11,680 nt of DNA from DRVV01 sp038868255 (GCA_038868255.1 JAWCTJ010000042.1:1-11680), one strand, 5' to 3'; numbered from the stretch's first letter, positions 1-6,381 are shown. Numbers and translations are program-made. Notes: a model not told the origin generated them from the sequence alone.

Positions 1-115
1 GCTCTATAAGGGATGGGGGTGTCTAAGTGGAAAGGCTTGGAGAAATCATCCCGGTTTCTGAGAGCCCCTCCTCTCTCCCTCCGATATCATTAACATTAAG
101 TTCCAAGCCCCACAA
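1..115. other. Non-coding left edge with possible folded RNA segment
   Basis: No coding region is supported here; on the minus strand it is the 3' flank of mobB. It contains nested inverted repeats. GGCTTGG (34-40) pairs perfectly with CCAAGCC (103-109). Inside lie AGAAA (41-45) with TTTCT (55-59) and, immediately next, GAGAG (60-64) with CTCTC (71-75), which would give a tight three-way junction. There is no T-run after it on the minus strand, so a classic intrinsic terminator is not evident. It could be a 3'-UTR structure, part of an RNA gene running off the edge, or chance pairing in purine/pyrimidine-biased DNA. Confidence 0.3.
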
Positions 116-658
116 TTAAGAAGCACCCTCATATCCCTTAAGCCTTTTTACGGTCTCACTGACTATTTCCGCGATTCTATCTTCATCCCTTAAAACATCC
201 ACATAAGGAACCTTTAAACCTAGACTTTCTAGACTGTGAGGGCCTGTGAAGGCAATGATAGGTTTGAAGTTTTTAAGAGCTTCTAATGCCTCCTCAGTTG
301 ACTTAACGGCTACAATTTTTGGGATCTTCTCGTTCTTTCCTAAGATATCCCTAAATCCCTCAACGAGTACGATGTCATTTCCGCGGCATACCTCCAAAAT
401 CTTCTCTAAGGACGATGCATAAACATCTCCTTTTTCGATTATGAAAATTTCTTTTGGGGCTATGCCTACGATTGTCTTTGCTCCGGACGCTGCAAATCTC
501 CATGTATCCTTGCCCTTTTCATCCACTGTGAAATCTTTTTCAGGTATGTGTTTAACAGCTGCAACTTTATATCCCCTCCTTATAAGCCCTCTTATTATAG
601 CTTCCATGGTTGCTGTCTTTCCTGAGTTTTTGCTTCCAATAACGGCCAAGACAATCAT
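116..658 (-). CDS. mobB: Molybdopterin-guanine dinucleotide biosynthesis protein MobB
   Basis: P-loop GTPase of the MobB family, which assists attachment of GMP to molybdopterin (tungstopterin) to make the guanine-dinucleotide cofactor; cytoplasmic. Counting from the ATG at 658 (180 aa, normal for the family), a Walker A motif GSKNSGKT lies at residues 8-15. A DEKGKDTWRFAASGA stretch follows at about 47-61, as in MobB proteins, and then VLVEGFRD at about 98-105. An in-frame GTG at 670 would add four residues and overlap the upstream gene by 11 bases. I prefer the ATG because AAGGTG (673-668) sits 9 bases before it and the P-loop then falls where MobB proteins usually have it. The upstream regulator stops one base before this ATG, so the two are probably co-transcribed. 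The product would serve the FwdB active site encoded downstream in this window. No partner mobA is visible. Confidence 0.9.
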   Translation of the reverse strand: MIVLAVIGSKNSGKTATMEAIIRGLIRRGYKVAAVKHIPEKDFTVDEKGKDTWRFAASGAKTIVGIAPKEIFIIEKGDVYASSLEKILEVCRGNDIVLVEGFRDILGKNEKIPKIVAVKSTEEALEALKNFKPIIAFTGPHSLESLGLKVPYVDVLRDEDRIAEIVSETVKRLKGYEGAS

Positions 659-659
659 T

Positions 660-1142
660 TTATCCTGCACCTTTGTTCATTTCCTCATCAAAGATCTTTC
701 GTAAGGCAGCTCTTTCCATACCTAGCTTTTCTGATAAATCCTTAACCCATCCTATATAGTTCCTAAATATATTCTGCAATATCTCTATCTTCTCCTTATC
801 GCGCAGTTCTTTTTCCTCAGCCAGCAGCAAGGCGAACCACTTACCTATGTCAGAAAGCCTGTAAACTTTAACCCACGTAACACGGCCCATCTTTTCGCTC
901 TTCTCCATATCCTCGTACAAAATTCCCAGCCTTGTGAAGGTCTTCAAATTTTCGATTATAGTTTTGTTTGAGTATGAAAGGTTCTTCACAACATCTTTCT
1001 GGTATATCTTGTTAGATATTCCGTTCTTGAGGGCATACTTTAGTATGTCCAAAGAGGCTTTCGAGCCGAAAATGGCGCTTAGTATTTTGTCCTTTCGTTC
1101 CGATGGAAGAAATACTACATAGGGATAAATTTCGCTACTCAT
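660..1142 (-). CDS. Winged-helix-type transcriptional regulator (putative)
   Basis: A 160-residue cytoplasmic protein that looks like an archaeal winged-helix regulator. After a short N-terminal strand (YPYVVFLPSERK), helices with ILSAIFGSKASLDILKYAL and a predicted recognition region with QKDVVKNLSYSNKTIIENL lead into a wing-like segment, GRVTWVKVYRLSDIGKWFALL. A charged helical C-terminus follows that may dimerise. No metal-binding cysteine cluster or ligand domain is recognisable. The reading frame extends to an ATG at 1181 (173 aa). I chose the ATG at 1142 because AAGGTG (1154-1149) lies 6 bases upstream, while the 1181 start has no ribosome site and falls near the predicted transcription start. 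It is first in an operon with mobB. A perfect inverted repeat just upstream suggests autoregulation. The family is inferred from fold-like pattern, not from a diagnostic motif. Confidence 0.65.
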   Translation of the reverse strand: MSSEIYPYVVFLPSERKDKILSAIFGSKASLDILKYALKNGISNKIYQKDVVKNLSYSNKTIIENLKTFTRLGILYEDMEKSEKMGRVTWVKVYRLSDIGKWFALLLAEEKELRDKEKIEILQNIFRNYIGWVKDLSEKLGMERAALRKIFDEEMNKGAG

Positions 1143-1148
1143 CCACTG

Positions 1149-1154
1149 CACCTT
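1149..1154 (-). promoter_or_regulatory. Shine-Dalgarno AAGGTG deciding the regulator start
   Basis: On the minus strand AAGGTG ends 6 bases before the ATG at 1142, supporting that start over the upstream ATG at 1181. The same AAGGTGCAG string precedes mobB, with AAGGTG at 673-668. Confidence 0.6.
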
Positions 1155-1184
1155 TTTGTTAGACCATAAGTAGGTGCTCATCTT

Positions 1185-1199
1185 AAAAGATTGTCTTTT
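1185..1199. promoter_or_regulatory. Candidate operator: perfect 6-bp inverted repeat
   Basis: AAAAGA-TTG-TCTTTT is a perfect inverted repeat with a 3-base spacer. It lies between the shared A/T box at 1211-1220 and the regulator gene, where the minus-strand transcription start is expected (about 25 bases beyond the A/T box). A dimeric winged-helix protein bound here would block its own transcript. Function is inferred from position and symmetry only. Confidence 0.45.
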
Positions 1200-1210
1200 C
1201 AGACGCTAGA

Positions 1211-1220
1211 CTTTTTAAAT
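1211..1220. promoter_or_regulatory. TATA-like box in divergent promoter
   Basis: CTTTTTAAAT reads as TTTAAAAAG on the other strand, so it could serve either the regulator-mobB operon (minus) or the nucleotidyltransferase pair (plus). About 25 bases downstream on the minus strand falls near 1190; on the plus strand it falls near 1240, just before the ribosome site GGTG (1241-1244). Confidence 0.45.
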
Positions 1221-1252
1221 TCTCAGCTAAAGTTATCCCCGGTGTCATTGTG

Positions 1253-2278
1253 ATGCATATAAAAAAATGGCTTCCGCTTGACGGCGACACTATCATGACC
1301 CAAGAGGGTTTCCTCCTAAATGTCTTCGGATATGAGCATCCAGAAGGCCGTGTCTTCTCCTTTCTGAAGTATATTCCCTCAACATTTAAGGATCTCTTCA
1401 ACATCCGCCTCTTGGAGAGAACATGGAGGTACAGGGGAATCGAGCTTTTCCGAGCGGAGAAGCTATACACCGCAAAGAACTATAAGACATTCCTAGAAGT
1501 TTTCAAAAAGAACTTCCCTGATTACGTTTATTTTTGTCCCTTTAGGAAGAAGGAAATTATAAGTACGCCGATAACGCATGTTAAGGAAGTTTTTGTTCCG
1601 AGGGAACGTCTACAAGCGTTATTGAAGACGGAATGTAGAGATAAATTGCAGAACCTAACCCTCAACTTTATAGCGCTTGTTTCAGAGGCGTCCGGCGTCC
1701 CGCTGGATGATTTTGGCGTACATGGCTCTATCGCCCTAAATATGCACAGCGAAGAATCCGACATAGACATAGTCATATACGGCGGGGAGAATTTCCGCAA
1801 GGTTGAATCCGCCATAAACACGCTAGTAAAAGACGGGGTACTGAGTTATGTCTTCAATAATAGGATCGACGCTGCAAGGCGGTTCAAAGGACGATACATG
1901 GATAGAATTTTCATGTATACCGCTGTGCGTAAACCAGAGGAAATAAACATGAAATATGGCGAGCACGATTATCATCCTATAGCTCCTGTAAAATTCAAGT
2001 GTAAAGTGAACGATGACAGCCAATCAATGTTCCGGCCTGCAACATATGGAATTGAAAACTATTCACCTTCTGATCAGCGGTCAGAACTTCCGAAGAATAT
2101 GATTCCCCAACGAGTTGTTTCCATGATAGGATGTTACAGAAACGTAGCAAGGAAAGGCGAGGAAATCAAAGTTTCAGGTATGCTGGAACGTGTGGAAAAT
2201 ACTAAGACAGGTGATACTTTCTATCAGGTTGTAGTTGGTTCAGCAGTAAGCGAGGAGGAGTACATATGGCCCATTTAG
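1253..2278 (+). CDS. Predicted nucleotidyltransferase, paralogue A
   Basis: A 341-residue protein with a central DNA-polymerase-beta-type nucleotidyltransferase domain. Counting from the GTG at 1250, the signature is GVHGS at 156-160 followed by DIDIVIYG at 171-178, matching hG[GS]-x(9-13)-Dh[DE]h, where the Asps bind the metal of the NTP. The N-terminal ~120 residues (GDTIMTQEGFLLNVFGYEHP, then DYVYFCPF) and the C-terminal ~100 residues (NDDSQSMFRPATYGIENY, then IKVSGMLERVEN) are shared with the next two genes. Substrate is unknown; to my recollection archaeal proteins of this type are grouped as predicted nucleotidyltransferases (possibly COG1665). In the region where paralogue B has a VEFEPV strand, this protein has FMYTAV, so the third carboxylate is not obvious. 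Start: ATG 1253 has GGTG 8 bases upstream; the GTG at 1250 is also possible. The end overlaps the next gene by 13 bases. Confidence 0.82.
   Translation: MHIKKWLPLDGDTIMTQEGFLLNVFGYEHPEGRVFSFLKYIPSTFKDLFNIRLLERTWRYRGIELFRAEKLYTAKNYKTFLEVFKKNFPDYVYFCPFRKKEIISTPITHVKEVFVPRERLQALLKTECRDKLQNLTLNFIALVSEASGVPLDDFGVHGSIALNMHSEESDIDIVIYGGENFRKVESAINTLVKDGVLSYVFNNRIDAARRFKGRYMDRIFMYTAVRKPEEINMKYGEHDYHPIAPVKFKCKVNDDSQSMFRPATYGIENYSPSDQRSELPKNMIPQRVVSMIGCYRNVARKGEEIKVSGMLERVENTKTGDTFYQVVVGSAVSEEEYIWPI
2252..2258 (+). promoter_or_regulatory. Strong Shine-Dalgarno GAGGAGG for paralogue B
   Basis: GAGGAGG lies 7 bases before the ATG at 2266 and within the coding end of paralogue A. It fixes the start and argues that the two genes are translated from one message. 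Confidence 0.7.
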
Positions 2279-3339
2279 AACTTCGAGATCGTGATGGGAT
2301 AGTAACCTCTGAGGGGTTGATCTTCAGAGTTTTTGGTTACATGCATCCGCCAAAGGGCTTCATTTGCGATGCCGAATATGCTTCGTCAGAGCTGTTTCAA
2401 TCTAAAAATCCAAAGGCTTTCAGAAGTGATGGTGAACGGATTTACTATAAATTCTATGAGGATGAAGGCTGGAAATTCATACAGAAAAACTATCCTCAAC
2501 ATATGATACTCCACGAGCCGCTTGGCAAAAAAGTCGTGGGTGTGCAGTATAACAGCATCGCTGAAGTAAGAAAGCCTGAGGAAGCTCTTCGAAAATTAGT
2601 TTATTCAGGATCTAAAGATGCGCTTATCCAAGCTCTTCAAAGGGTCTTAAAGGCAACCGTAGAGGAATCAGGTTTATTTATCGGCGACTTCGGTGTTTTC
2701 GGGTCTTTGCTTCACGGTTTTTATAATCCACAGTTCTCAGACATTGACATTGTTGTCTACGGAAGAAGTAATCTGGAAAAGATACGTAGCATCTTGAGAG
2801 AATTTTATATGGAAAGTGAATCCTGTTTTCGCAACGAATTTGCAGATGATACCTCTTTAAGAGGTAAACCTTGGCGTTTCAAAAACATAAGCCCGAGAGA
2901 GTTTATCTGGCACCAAAGGCGCAAGTTAATATATGCTTTATTTGATGATGAGGCATCTGGACGTACCATAAAGGTTGAGTTTGAACCTGTAAAGGCTTGG
3001 AACGAAATAAAAAATGAATACCTAGAAATAAAAAGAATCATCTGGAAAGGATGGGTCAAAGCCATTTTACGCGTCTTGGATGATGCGGATGGCCCATTTA
3101 TGCCATCCGTATACCGCGTAGAGCCTATTGAAGTTATTGACGGCCCAAGGTGTAATGACATAATTAGGGTAGTATCCTACCTTGAGGAATTTAGACTGCA
3201 GTGCTTGAAGGATGAGATAGTCTATGTGGAAGGAAACCTTGAAGAGGTTGAAACAAAAAGCGGTTTATTTCACCAAGTAACCTTAACCTACGGGCCTAGA
3301 TATTATGAACAAGCTCTTAAAGTTGTGAAGCCACGTTAG
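2266..3339 (+). CDS. Predicted nucleotidyltransferase, paralogue B
   Basis: A 357-residue protein homologous along its whole length to its two neighbours. The N-terminal domain opens with DRDGIVTSEGLIFRVFGYMH (8-27). The nucleotidyltransferase signature is GVFGS (143-147) and DIDIVVYG (159-166). A later strand, KVEFEPV, has E238 and E240 and is the best candidate among the three proteins for the third metal-binding carboxylate. The C-terminal domain begins at about LDDADGPFMPSVYRVEPI (271-288) and ends with the VEGNLEEVETKSG region. Of the three paralogues this one looks most likely to be catalytically complete. The ATG is preceded by a strong ribosome site, GAGGAGG (2252-2258), 7 bases away and inside the end of paralogue A; the 13-base overlap suggests translational coupling. 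No membrane segments or signal peptide are seen. Substrate unknown. Confidence 0.83.
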   Translation: MAHLELRDRDGIVTSEGLIFRVFGYMHPPKGFICDAEYASSELFQSKNPKAFRSDGERIYYKFYEDEGWKFIQKNYPQHMILHEPLGKKVVGVQYNSIAEVRKPEEALRKLVYSGSKDALIQALQRVLKATVEESGLFIGDFGVFGSLLHGFYNPQFSDIDIVVYGRSNLEKIRSILREFYMESESCFRNEFADDTSLRGKPWRFKNISPREFIWHQRRKLIYALFDDEASGRTIKVEFEPVKAWNEIKNEYLEIKRIIWKGWVKAILRVLDDADGPFMPSVYRVEPIEVIDGPRCNDIIRVVSYLEEFRLQCLKDEIVYVEGNLEEVETKSGLFHQVTLTYGPRYYEQALKVVKPR

Positions 3340-3341
3340 GG

Positions 3342-4376
3342 TTACTGAGTCTTCAGTATCATGCTGTCTGACGGCTTATTTCCTATCAAAAGTCTGTAGT
3401 ACTCAACAGCTCGCATACGATCTTTAACATTTTCAATTTTTCCCGTGGCAATCACTTTTTCATCTTTTCTTGCTTGTTCACAGAATCTTCCGCGGAAAGA
3501 TACAATTTCGCTTATTGGATGGAGTTTTGGGCCCTCAATAATTTTAACATCCTCAATCCTGTATTTACATGGTGTAAAAATAGCTTCGGAGTCGTCTATA
3601 ACTGTCGCTTCAATTTTCGCATAACCACAATTCCTATATTGCACATCACCATATTTCTCTTCAATTTCATTCCAATCCTTGATGAATCGTATGAAGTAAT
3701 CCCTTCCCATGAATTTTCCCTGAAAGGTCTTCCTAGATTCAACGATCACGAAGTCGCTGAAATTCATTTTAGTGTCTTTCGAACGAAATTCAAACAAAGT
3801 TTTTAATTCATCAACATCATAAGGCTTGAAGGGCGTGTCTCCTTCCTGCAAAAGTTTTTGTAGTGTGGAATGAACTTTTCTGCAATTTTCAGATCCATAA
3901 ATCACCGGGTCGATATCTGAATTTTCTGTATGCATTTTTACAAGAAGCGATCCTGAAATTCCCATCTTGCTCCACGAGACACCGGATTTTTCCCTCAGAA
4001 TTGTTAGAAGCTGAAGGGCTATAAATTCTAAATCGTCAAGATTTCCGCCAGTTCTAAGTGTTTTTAGTCGGGCAGTTGGTTTGTAAATTTTCTTAACGTT
4101 GCCCCACTGGACTGCGCATAAGGTTTCATCAAAAATTGGATCGTAAAAAATGTAATGAGGAAGTTTTTCTCTTAAGTACTCAATACGCTCTGAAAGACTG
4201 TAAATCTTACCATAACTTGTACTTCCACGTTTTCTTGGTCCCTCTAGAGTTGGGATGAATCGTGGGAATGCTATCACTTTATCTTCGGGATGTACAAGCC
4301 CCTTTACGTCAAATATCACGTTTTCAACGGTCTCTATTAAATCACCCTCTCTAGCATGCATATTTCTATTCATCAT
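3342..4376 (-). CDS. Predicted nucleotidyltransferase, paralogue C
   Basis: A 344-residue paralogue of the two preceding genes, encoded convergently; its stop lies two bases from the stop of paralogue B. The N-terminal domain has REGDLIETVENVIFDVKGLV (9-28). The nucleotidyltransferase signature is GISGS (139-143) and DIDPVIYG (154-161), with a proline directly after the second Asp where the relatives have isoleucine. The strand giving E238/E240 in paralogue B reads FIRFIK here, so the third carboxylate is not evident. The C-terminal domain starts near VIDDSEAIFTPCKYRIEDV (259-277). It may have altered or lost activity, or act as a regulatory partner. Start: tandem ATGs at 4376 and 4373 (another at 4361), none with a good ribosome site, suggesting a short or absent leader. 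It has its own promoter. Confidence 0.8.
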   Translation of the reverse strand: MMNRNMHAREGDLIETVENVIFDVKGLVHPEDKVIAFPRFIPTLEGPRKRGSTSYGKIYSLSERIEYLREKLPHYIFYDPIFDETLCAVQWGNVKKIYKPTARLKTLRTGGNLDDLEFIALQLLTILREKSGVSWSKMGISGSLLVKMHTENSDIDPVIYGSENCRKVHSTLQKLLQEGDTPFKPYDVDELKTLFEFRSKDTKMNFSDFVIVESRKTFQGKFMGRDYFIRFIKDWNEIEEKYGDVQYRNCGYAKIEATVIDDSEAIFTPCKYRIEDVKIIEGPKLHPISEIVSFRGRFCEQARKDEKVIATGKIENVKDRMRAVEYYRLLIGNKPSDSMILKTQ

Positions 4377-4408
4377 TTAAGCCATCTTCATGAATTTTTG
4401 ATGACAGC

Positions 4409-4420
4409 TTTTTAAATAAT
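4409..4420 (-). promoter_or_regulatory. TATA-like promoter element for paralogue C
   Basis: On the minus strand ATTATTTAAAAA resembles an archaeal TATA box. About 25 bases beyond it, near 4387, transcription would start only about 10 bases before the ATG at 4376, fitting a short leader without a ribosome site. A second A/T box, TTATAAAC, lies further upstream near 4427-4434. Confidence 0.4.
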
Positions 4421-4465
4421 TCTCAATGTTTATAACCGCCATCATCATTAAGTAATTTTTCATCG

Positions 4466-5203
4466 TTAATGAAGAAAATCCACCGCCACTAGTTTCAAGT
4501 TTGCTTTTTTCAACGCAGTGAGCACTGCAGTGCCTATTATTGCCCCGGCAAGACAGTTAATCGAATCTGCTATTGCATAATAAATTGTCATAGGCGCCCA
4601 GTAAGGGTAAAGCTCTGGGACTCCCCAGCCTAGTACCCAGACTGCGATATTATTTCCAGTGGATACATCTCCTCCTATCCGTGCAATCCACGCTAGACAC
4701 CATAGCGCCATTGGCATTCTAGACGGATCTCGTATCGCAATGGTCTTTATTATCCATTTGCGCACAGGCGGCGTTATTAAAAACGCCATAACAAGCCAGT
4801 ACTGCCACGTAATGATTGGCATGGCCTCGTACCATGCAAAGGGATGAGCAAACCAAATTATCAATTCTATTACAAAAATCAATGAGGCTTCTTTCCACTT
4901 GTTAAAAAGGAATAGTCCGCTTATTAATGCTGCCATTGTTGGACTTAAAAAAGTCAATAGTCCTATGGACGTTGCGGGGTTCGCATATGGGATAAGCCAT
5001 CCAACAACAAGGCCTGAAATCGTCCCCCAAAAAGGTCCTAACACTGGAGCAGTTAAACTAGAAAAGAGCACATTTGAAAAGGTTATGACTGCAGGGGTTC
5101 CCATCACCGGATAGGCTGGTATCCAGGAGCATGCTAGAACAATAGCTGCCCACATTCCTGTTAATGCAAGGAATGCTGTGTTTGTAAAGTATTTTTGAAC
5201 CAT
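4466..5203 (-). CDS. Multi-pass membrane protein, ECF-transporter S-component-like
   Basis: A 245-residue integral membrane protein with about six to seven hydrophobic segments, at roughly residues 8-28, 38-55, 56-73, 79-99, 104-120, 130-144 and 198-223. The N-terminal half (TPAVITFSNVLFSSL, then TAPVLGPFWGTISGLVVGWL) resembles substrate-binding (S) subunits of energy-coupling-factor transporters, which capture vitamins, cofactor precursors or metals for an ATPase module. No A or T subunit is encoded here, so it would use a shared module elsewhere. The substrate cannot be read from the sequence. The frame opens at an ATG at 5257, but I chose the ATG at 5203: GAGG (5215-5212) lies 8 bases before it and the first membrane helix then begins near residue 8. 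It is divergent from the CitG-like gene with a short shared promoter region, hinting at linked function. Family call by pattern only. Confidence 0.6.
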   Translation of the reverse strand: MVQKYFTNTAFLALTGMWAAIVLACSWIPAYPVMGTPAVITFSNVLFSSLTAPVLGPFWGTISGLVVGWLIPYANPATSIGLLTFLSPTMAALISGLFLFNKWKEASLIFVIELIIWFAHPFAWYEAMPIITWQYWLVMAFLITPPVRKWIIKTIAIRDPSRMPMALWCLAWIARIGGDVSTGNNIAVWVLGWGVPELYPYWAPMTIYYAIADSINCLAGAIIGTAVLTALKKANLKLVAVDFLH

Positions 5204-5256
5204 AATATTTGCCTCAGTGTTATTTATTTCAGTTCGGTGTAATTTCTTACACAACA

Positions 5257-5279
5257 TTAATAAAGCTTTCTGGTATTAA
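5257..5279. promoter_or_regulatory. Divergent promoter with inverted repeat
   Basis: TTAATA (5257-5262) and TATTAA (5274-5279) form a 6-bp inverted repeat around an AAGCTTTCTGG core. The same stretch offers A/T boxes for both directions: TTAATAAAG (plus) and CTTTATTAA (minus). It is the only plausible promoter space between the membrane protein and the CitG-like gene. A/T-rich repeats of this size can arise by chance. Confidence 0.35.
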
Positions 5280-5298
5280 GTCTCCAAGGATCAGATAG

Positions 5299-6252
5299 GT
5301 GAAAGCATTGGAAAAGGCCATACGGATTGCGCAGTGCCTAGAACTCGCTATTCTCCTTGAGGTAAGCGCTGACAAACCTGGTAATGTGAATTTGGTTGTA
5401 GGTTTTGAGGGAACTAATCATGCACACTTCCTTGCATCCGCCGTTGCAGCCGCACCACACTTCAAAAGGGCTGCTGATCAAGGCATTAATGTTTCAAGTG
5501 GAAAGCTAAAGGTGATGAATGTAAAGGTGGGCTCCATCATTCGCGATTGTGTTGCTGACGTTAATGCTTGGCAGAGCGGTGGCAACACCCTTTTGGGCAC
5601 CATACTTCTGCTTTGTCCTATGGCTGTTGCAGCTGGGATGTCAAGAATGAAGAATCAAAACGGTGTATTTGAGCTTTCAGAATTGCGAGAAAATTTGAGA
5701 CTCGTTACTGAGTACTCTACGCCGGAGGATGCTGTAGCTGTTTATGAGGCCATAGCGATTGCTAAGCCTGGCGGCTTGGGTAAGGCGCCGGATTTAGACG
5801 TTAAAGATCCGAATTCTATAAATCGAATATTAAAGGAGCGGATCAGCCTCTATAGGGTCTTTCAAATAGCCTCAAGCTATGATCAAGTTTGTTCAGAATG
5901 GGTTAAAAATTACCCGATAACCTTCGAATTTGCTTACCCTTACCTTATGGAACAGATAAGTGAGAATAGAGATCCAAGCGTGGCGATAACCCACACTTTT
6001 CTCAAGGTTTTGTCCGAGTATCCTGATACTTTTATAGCCAGAAAAGTTGGATTGGAAAAGGCTAAGGAGGTCTCTGCAATGGCTGGTGACATACTACGTT
6101 ATGGTGGGTTGAAAACACCAGTCGGCAGGGAAAAGCTGCGCGAATTTGACACCTACTTAAGAAGGCATGATAGCAAACTGAATCCTGGAACCACGGCTGA
6201 TATCATCGCCGCAACTTTGGCATTAAGCTTACTTGGCGGTTATAGGCCATAA
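5299..6252 (+). CDS. CitG/MdcB-like (triphosphoribosyl-dephospho-CoA synthase family) protein
   Basis: A 317-residue protein of the CitG/MdcB family (COG1767-like). Family features are visible: E21 followed by DKPGNVN (25-31), corresponding to the E...PKPG motif; an H41-containing segment ending in FLASAVA; and SGGNTLLGTILLLCPMA (93-109), corresponding to the conserved GGxNTxxG stretch. The founding enzymes make 2'-(5''-triphosphoribosyl)-3'-dephospho-CoA from ATP and dephospho-CoA for the prosthetic group of citrate or malonate lyase. No such lyase is seen here, so the archaeal substrate is probably different. To my recollection related genes occur in tetrahydromethanopterin-linked C1 gene islands, including those of methylotrophic bacteria, which fits its place 129 bases before fwdD, but the reaction is not established to my knowledge. 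The GTG start at 5299 has AAGGA (5286-5290) 8 bases upstream. Confidence 0.75.
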   Translation: MKALEKAIRIAQCLELAILLEVSADKPGNVNLVVGFEGTNHAHFLASAVAAAPHFKRAADQGINVSSGKLKVMNVKVGSIIRDCVADVNAWQSGGNTLLGTILLLCPMAVAAGMSRMKNQNGVFELSELRENLRLVTEYSTPEDAVAVYEAIAIAKPGGLGKAPDLDVKDPNSINRILKERISLYRVFQIASSYDQVCSEWVKNYPITFEFAYPYLMEQISENRDPSVAITHTFLKVLSEYPDTFIARKVGLEKAKEVSAMAGDILRYGGLKTPVGREKLREFDTYLRRHDSKLNPGTTADIIAATLALSLLGGYRP

Positions 6253-6305
6253 CTATTAGGTTGCTTTATGCTTTAATCCGTAGAATCCTGCTATTCCAGA
6301 GAGAT

Positions 6306-6316
6306 AAATTAATTAA
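6306..6316 (+). promoter_or_regulatory. TATA-like box upstream of the fwd operon
   Basis: AAATTAATTAA, containing the palindrome TTAATTAA (6309-6316), is the best TATA candidate in the 129-base gap before fwdD. It would place the transcription start near 6336 and give a leader of about 45 bases. No clear terminator for the preceding gene is seen in this gap; only a tandem heptamer TGCTTTA (6262-6275) stands out. Confidence 0.4.
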
Positions 6317-6381
6317 CATTGAATTTACTGTATGAGTTTTCAAGAACCAAAACTTAATGACTATAATGATGAGGTTAAAAG

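Noticed and set aside
56..103. Small minus-strand frame downstream of mobB
   Set aside because: ATG frames there stop within about 17 codons and no ribosome site or known small protein is seen.
34..109. tRNA-like shape: 7-bp outer stem spanning 76 bases
   Set aside because: No D-arm or T-loop consensus on either strand (no GGTTCGA-type arm), the inner loop is 9 rather than 7, and the first hairpin abuts the outer stem without the usual linker.
1183..1470. 95-codon minus-strand frame reaching into the divergent promoter
   Set aside because: Antisense to paralogue A with no recognisable sequence; it would occupy the promoter of the regulator.
3474..3806. 110-codon open frame on the plus strand
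   Set aside because: It is antisense within nucleotidyltransferase paralogue C, which has full-length homology to its neighbours; no ribosome site or recognisable protein.
4434..4450. ATCATCATTA repeat as a microsatellite or CRISPR-like signal
   Set aside because: Only a few triplets, no spacer-repeat pattern; no CRISPR array is present in the window.
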